Below, piece by piece: positions 60,661 through 64,000 of a DNA stretch of 64,000 nucleotides. The notes under the pieces are model-generated. The model was not told the DNA's origin and did no database searches. It was given only the letters and a program-made list of their open reading frames with translations. Source of the stretch: Nitrospina sp. (lineage in GTDB: Bacteria; Nitrospinota; Nitrospinia; Nitrospinales; JACRGP01); the NCBI GenBank assembly GCA_024648695.1, contig JACAVV010000021.1, positions 20,435 through 84,434 of the forward strand. The letters run 5' to 3'. The translations under genes and the position numbers were made by a program. Each line of letters starts with the position of its first letter. The first letter of the stretch is position 1.

Positions 60661-61176
60661 ATGGAGGATACCCAAAAAGTCAATTGGGCGGTTCTGGTTT
60701 TTTCCGGTTCCACCCTTGTTCTTGTAGGATTGGATCTGCTGACCGATTATGGTCATGGAGGGTCCAAAGAGCACCTGATCCTGGAAGGCATCCTGTTTCT
60801 TCTTAGTGGAGGATTCTTGATATTTGGTATGAAGCAGTGGAGTCGCACCCGTCAGGAGATTCGTTCCCTGCAGAGTGATGTGCAATCCTTGTATCAGGAA
60901 AAGGAGAAATGGAAGGAGGAGACCAATCAGCTACTCCAGGGTCTTTCAATAAAAATCGAGAAACAATTCGTTCACTGGAATTTGACACCCGCTGAAACGG
61001 AAGTTGGGTTTTTGTTACTCAAAGGGTTTTCCCTGAAAGAAATTGCCGATATTCGCAATACGAAGCTGAAAACAGTTCAGCAACAATCCCAGGCGATATA
61101 CCAGAAAACGGGATTATCCACCCGATCAGAACTTTCAGCTTTTTTTCTGGAGGATTTGTTACCGCCTGCGGCCTGA
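60661..61176 (+). CDS. Membrane-anchored LuxR-type transcriptional regulator
   Basis: A 171-residue protein from the ATG at 60661 (TAGGAGGA upstream, with a 13-base space), giving two transmembrane helices (about residues 8-26 and 37-55), a coiled coil (about 58-95) and a C-terminal LuxR-type HTH (LTPAETEVGFLLLKGFSLKEIA then TVQQQSQAIYQKTGL). A longer start at 60502 would add an unusual N-terminus and overlap the divergent gene's promoter region. Such two-helix HTH proteins probably act at the membrane. It is divergent from the DUF2231 gene, a plausible target. Confidence 0.8.
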   Translation: MEDTQKVNWAVLVFSGSTLVLVGLDLLTDYGHGGSKEHLILEGILFLLSGGFLIFGMKQWSRTRQEIRSLQSDVQSLYQEKEKWKEETNQLLQGLSIKIEKQFVHWNLTPAETEVGFLLLKGFSLKEIADIRNTKLKTVQQQSQAIYQKTGLSTRSELSAFFLEDLLPPAA

Positions 61177-61202
61177 GGACCATTAGAAAAATTTATGACT
61201 AC

Positions 61203-61858
61203 GTGCCAGAGCGAATATTTCGGTTCCATATGATACAGAACGGCCGCGGCGATATACTTCAAAACCAGGGAAAAGGTCAGTGCGGGACGGCTATTGAAAA
61301 ATACTGCGGACTTATAGTCAATAATAGACTTGACACTTTTACACAAATCGGGTTTGCATCACAGAACGTCCCAGGGTTGTCGAAGAAAAGCAACGTATCG
61401 GGGACTGGGAGTGCGATACGATGATCGGGCAGGATAAAAAAAGCGTTCTGGTCACAGTGGTGGACCGTTTCACATTAACAACCTGTTGTTCCCGGATTTA
61501 CAGTCGGTCGGCTCAAGTCGTTTCCCAGGCTATCATTCGCATGCTTAAACCGCACATGGATAAAGTTCATACGCTGACCTTTGATAATGGGTCGGAGTTT
61601 GTAAAACACGAAACAATAGGAAAGGCATTGCAGGCGAAAACCTATTTTGCCCACCCGTATTCATCGTGGGAACGCGGTATCAACGAGAATACGAACGGCC
61701 TGATCAGGCAATTTCTGCCGAAAGGAACGGATTTCAAATCAGTCTCCTGGCAGACTATAAAACAGATCGTGGACAATTTAAATAATCGACCGAGAAAAAC
61801 CCGCCAGTATCAAACACCCAATCAGATGTTTAATAATAAGTTTGTCCCTCTTATATAA
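61203..61858 (+). pseudogene. IS30-family transposase remnant (5' truncated, frameshifted)
   Basis: The intact-looking part (61421-61858) encodes the DDE catalytic core with TFDNGSEF and the conserved YSSWERGINENTNGLIRQF, followed by PKGTDF. Translation in the same frame continues upstream to RVVEEKQRIGDWECDTM, the usual IS30 sequence before the first catalytic Asp. Farther upstream this frame has several stops, and matching sequence (ERIFRF...GRGD, from about 61203) lies in another frame. The N-terminal helix-turn-helix is missing. The element is therefore dead. It begins directly after the LuxR-type gene. Confidence 0.85.
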
Positions 61859-61931
61859 TTTAAACAAGGTTGCACCAGGAACAACAAAAGGCGTGAAAGG
61901 TATTCGATAGTTTACAATGGCCTGGTGACTT

Positions 61932-61974
61932 GTGGAAAACCGCTTTGCGGTTTACCACAGGGCCAACAGGCCCT
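61932..61974. repeat. Two adjacent hairpins
   Basis: The first (61932-61958) has GTGG/CCAC and AAACCGC/GCGGTTT arms around a TTT loop with a single A-A mismatch (11 base pairs). The second (61959-61974) is AGGGCC-AACA-GGCCCT. They lie directly next to each other, 74 bases after the transposase remnant. Confidence 0.6.
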
Positions 61975-62088
61975 ACTGCTACTACCACTGTTAAGTTAAT
62001 TTGAAATAAGAAGCTGTTTGCAAAATATTCACAGCAAAATAGGGCCTATCACATTTCATCGGAATTGCACTTATGACTTGAATTCGCC

Positions 62089-62172
62089 CACAAATCCATT
62101 GCCAGCACAGCATCCTACCTTGCCGTAGATCAACGTGAAGCCCTCGACCTGGCCAAGAAAATTAAAGTGTAA
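62089..62172 (+). pseudogene. Tyrosine recombinase (integrase) C-terminal fragment
   Basis: An open stretch of 27 codons ending at TAA 62170-62172. It starts HKSIASTASYLAVDQREAL, which matches the end of tyrosine recombinases: a conserved His, then the T-x-x-Y-L segment with the catalytic Tyr. A stop lies a few codons upstream, inside the IS30-like repeat at 62065-62088, so the gene was cut by that element. Only the tail remains. Confidence 0.6.
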
Positions 62173-62336
62173 AAACATAAAAGTTGGCACTTATCGCAAC
62201 TATACGGTCATTGGGCCTACCAGAGAAAGCGCCTCTTTCCAGGTGCATTATTCAATCTTTAGTTTTAACTTGGAGTGCATTTGTACATAAATCGGGGCGG
62301 TACCCAGAGATGCACTTTTGATTTGAATTCGCGCTA

Positions 62337-62897
62337 TTATTTATTTATTTCGAAATCTATTTTATAAACGTTTTTTGCGATTTTTTTCGAAATTCGATCT
62401 TCGGCAATGGCTACCAACCTATAAACTCCTTGAGGATCCGTTGTATCTAATTCCAGATCCAAAGCTGGATCGGCCATAATAAAATTGGGTGTGTTGTTTT
62501 TAATCCGCTTTTTTGCGTGGGCATAATTATCTTGCTTAAACATGGTTCTACCGTTGGGCTCATAAAAAACCCAGTGAATCACCACATCCATAAAATTTTC
62601 CTCGTTCAATTTATATCCGGTTATAAGGAAAGCTGTGTACATTACTTGATTTGGTCTAACCTTATCCAATCTTTTAATTCTAACAACCTTTTTTGGCTTG
62701 GAGTGCACCCATTCCCTTATATAATGTGGAGAATCTGATACGACAATATTGACTTGCAAATCTCCAGGTTGATTTGGTTTTACTAACCCGTTCTTTGAGT
62801 CGATTTCATCTCCCAACACGACGGGAGGCATTAAATAGAATAAAAACAAGTAAAATAAAAAAGAGAGTATTAGCTTTAAATTGTATTTTTTTTTCAT
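62337..62897 (-). CDS. Secreted hypothetical protein
   Basis: A 186-residue protein from the ATG at 62897, which places a Lys-rich start and hydrophobic stretch (LILSFLFYLFLFYLMPPVV) at the N-terminus as a signal peptide. The ORF can be read 33 codons further upstream, but that part would precede the signal. The mature protein is mostly beta (VNIVVSDSPHYIREWV, then MDVVIHWVFYEPNGRTMF, then GVYRLVAIAEDRI), resembling an immunoglobulin-like fold. I do not recognise a family. It directly adjoins the second IS30-like repeat (62310-62333). Confidence 0.6.
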   Translation of the reverse strand: MKKKYNLKLILSFLFYLFLFYLMPPVVLGDEIDSKNGLVKPNQPGDLQVNIVVSDSPHYIREWVHSKPKKVVRIKRLDKVRPNQVMYTAFLITGYKLNEENFMDVVIHWVFYEPNGRTMFKQDNYAHAKKRIKNNTPNFIMADPALDLELDTTDPQGVYRLVAIAEDRISKKIAKNVYKIDFEINK

Positions 62898-63086
62898 TTT
62901 AACTTTTAATTCAAAGGTGGGTAATACACAAATTGATAAAAGAATGTGGTCAAAGGGAATTTCCTCTATATGCTGTCTTCTATCATTATTATACATTCTA
63001 GTGAAGTATCACCGGAAGTGTATAAATAGAACAAATCCCTTAAACTGAGGCCTGACTGGAATACATTTTAAACCTATTGCTTTCCT

Positions 63087-63899
63087 TTAGGAATTGTTAG
63101 AAGTTGATTTAAACCAATGAGACATATCTTCATTTATCCAAATGCCGTAGGAAAAGAATTCATCAAAAATTCTTTTCCCTCTATCTTCATCAAATGAATA
63201 AGCAACAATAAATGGAGACTCCAATTTCATTTCCCATAAATTGGTTCGGCTACTATGAGAAATGAGAGTGTCATGATTTTCAATATAGGTAATTCCTCCA
63301 TTAGTGAATGGTAAGTTTTTTAGAACTTCTCTTTTGCCTGTTTCAATGCTAACTTGATAATGGGCTTTTTTGTGAATGCCTTGGCATATCAACTTTCGAT
63401 TCTTTTTTCTCCAAGCTTTGGGAATGCAGTTCTCAATATTTAAAGATTTTAATTCCCTCTTTACAAAATCATATTTGTTTACCTTTTGGTCCTCTCCAAT
63501 GAAAACTACTGAGTTTTCCGAAATTTGAACCACAGGATCAAATATAATTCCACGTGAATCTAAAGGTACACGACCCAATATTTTTCCGTTTGCTAAATCG
63601 TAACCATTAGCTACCCTTAATTCGAATTCCCTTCTTCCTTTTTGGTGGAAATAATAAAATAGTTTTTTATGTTCCTGGATATATGTTGAATAAAAACCCT
63701 TGCCAATTGTTTTTATTTCACCATTGTGCAAGGTGAATTCCTTGATTTCATTTTCATAGAACATCATCCCTTCGCTTAGCAAAACACTCCCCTTGGGCCC
63801 ATGAGAAATATGGGTTAACGTTTCATAATGTAAGCCAGGATTATAAATCTCAGTATCTTTAAAGTTTTTAAGGGATAACGTACGATACGTTTCGCACAT
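63087..63899 (-). CDS. Hypothetical protein, possibly truncated at its N-terminus
   Basis: A 270-residue protein with regularly spaced beta-rich segments (EFTLHNGEIKTIGKGFYSTYI, then ISENSVVFIGEDQKV, then GITYIENHDTLISHSS), suggesting a small beta-propeller. It has no signal peptide and no good ribosome-binding site before the ATG, and its start lies against a block of inverted repeats next to the following gene. The true N-terminus may have been removed by an insertion. No family is recognised. Confidence 0.5.
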   Translation of the reverse strand: MCETYRTLSLKNFKDTEIYNPGLHYETLTHISHGPKGSVLLSEGMMFYENEIKEFTLHNGEIKTIGKGFYSTYIQEHKKLFYYFHQKGRREFELRVANGYDLANGKILGRVPLDSRGIIFDPVVQISENSVVFIGEDQKVNKYDFVKRELKSLNIENCIPKAWRKKNRKLICQGIHKKAHYQVSIETGKREVLKNLPFTNGGITYIENHDTLISHSSRTNLWEMKLESPFIVAYSFDEDRGKRIFDEFFSYGIWINEDMSHWFKSTSNNS

Positions 63900-63977
63900 T
63901 TGAAAAAAGAAAGTCCTCCTTTGGGTCTGTATACTGCGTTTTTGCGAAACGTTAACAGACCAATCAGAGGAGGACTT
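63887..63977. promoter_or_regulatory. Nested inverted repeats covering a ribosome-binding site
   Basis: Two interleaved inverted repeats: ACGTTTCGCA (63887-63896) with TGCGAAACGT (63943-63952), and AAGTCCTCCT (63911-63920) with AGGAGGACTT (63968-63977). The second is extended by GGTCTGT (63924-63930) with ACAGACC (63955-63961). The AGGAGG of the last arm is the ribosome-binding site of the gene starting at 63983, so pairing would hide it. The layout resembles the ends of some insertion sequences. Confidence 0.6.
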
Positions 63978-63982
63978 AAGAA

Positions 63983-64000
63983 ATGGAAGCGAAATTGAAA
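63983..64000 (+). CDS. Start of a gene cut by the window end, possibly a transposase
   Basis: ATG at 63983 follows GAGGAGG by nine bases and encodes MEAKLK up to the window edge. The inverted repeats just upstream, and the mobile-element debris nearby, suggest an insertion-sequence transposase, but six residues cannot identify the family. Confidence 0.4.

Larger units (their letters stand above)
61859..62336. mobile_element. Mobile-element graveyard: IS30-like ends, paired hairpins and integrase tail
   Basis: No intact gene lies here. It contains a possible degenerate IS30 end (GGTTGCACCAGG near 61871), two near-identical direct repeats (62065-62088 and 62310-62333, 20 of 24 bases alike, sharing TTGAATTCGC), an inverted related sequence (GGAGTGCATTTG near 62267-62278), a tandem pair of hairpins (61932-61974) and the end of a tyrosine recombinase gene (62089-62172). 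Confidence 0.65.

Noticed and set aside
61077..61346. Leftward 89-codon ORF over the LuxR-type gene end and IS30 remnant
   Set aside because: It is antisense to two recognised features and has no motif.
1..64000. CRISPR array or phage gene cluster
   Set aside because: No regularly spaced direct repeats and no cas or phage structural genes were seen.

Overview
The window looks like a chromosomal segment of a Gram-negative, lipopolysaccharide-making bacterium of mid-range GC content. It carries lipid A genes (end of lpxA, a GnnA-like oxidoreductase, lpxI, lpxB, a DUF374 acyltransferase), several radical SAM proteins, a LuxR-type regulator with two predicted membrane segments, and one contiguous transcription/translation superoperon. 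The lpxI-type lipid A route, the B12-binding radical SAM proteins and the low-repeat marine-like gene content suggest a lineage near Nitrospinota or the former Deltaproteobacteria. This placement is inference from gene content, not from a tree.

Layout: 1-3.8 kb lipid A operon (+). 3.9-5.6 kb tandem universal stress protein and a TetR regulator (+). 5.6-9.3 kb two paralogous 604-residue B12-binding radical SAM proteins in tandem (-). 9.4-12.6 kb a secreted NHL-repeat propeller protein behind a strong promoter and a long leader, then a small secreted protein. 12.8-15.0 kb glycogen debranching enzyme GlgX, flanked on both sides by copies of a short hairpin repeat. 15.3-17.8 kb a membrane hybrid histidine kinase (-). 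18.2-19.1 kb five tRNA genes with rpmG embedded among them. 19.1-49.6 kb secE-nusG-rplKAJL-rpoBC-rpsLG-fusA-tuf followed without a break by the S10, spc and alpha ribosomal clusters, with secY, adk, infA and rpoA, ending at a hairpin terminator after rplQ. rpmD (L30) is absent from its usual place. 49.9-56.8 kb mixed single genes: a small secreted protein, an overlapping dut-macrodomain pair, a pentapeptide-repeat protein, a VOC protein, a second type of B12-binding radical SAM protein coupled to a CDP-alcohol phosphatidyltransferase, and a LON-domain protein. 56.9-59.8 kb an unassigned 470-residue protein, a glutaredoxin and a lysine-2,3-aminomutase-family enzyme. 60.0-61.2 kb a DUF2231 membrane protein divergent from a membrane-anchored LuxR-type regulator. 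61.2-64 kb an eroded mobile-element region: a frameshifted IS30-type transposase remnant, the last 27 codons of a tyrosine recombinase, IS30-like end sequences, paired hairpins, two orphan hypothetical genes, and the start of another gene whose ribosome-binding site lies in a large inverted repeat at the window edge.

The most unusual sequence signal is in rpoB. The beta subunit carries, near residues 86-110, a cysteine cluster with the same spacing (CxCx12CxxC) and much of the same local sequence as the zinc-binding domain of beta-prime encoded just downstream. It also carries a second copy, near residues 156-200, of a roughly 45-residue module that recurs at residues 385-430. Other points of interest are the CX4CX2C cluster motifs in both 604-residue radical SAM paralogues, the E. 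coli-like tRNA order lacking the intervening tuf gene, and the lpxB-linked DUF374 protein that may act as a lipid A acyltransferase.
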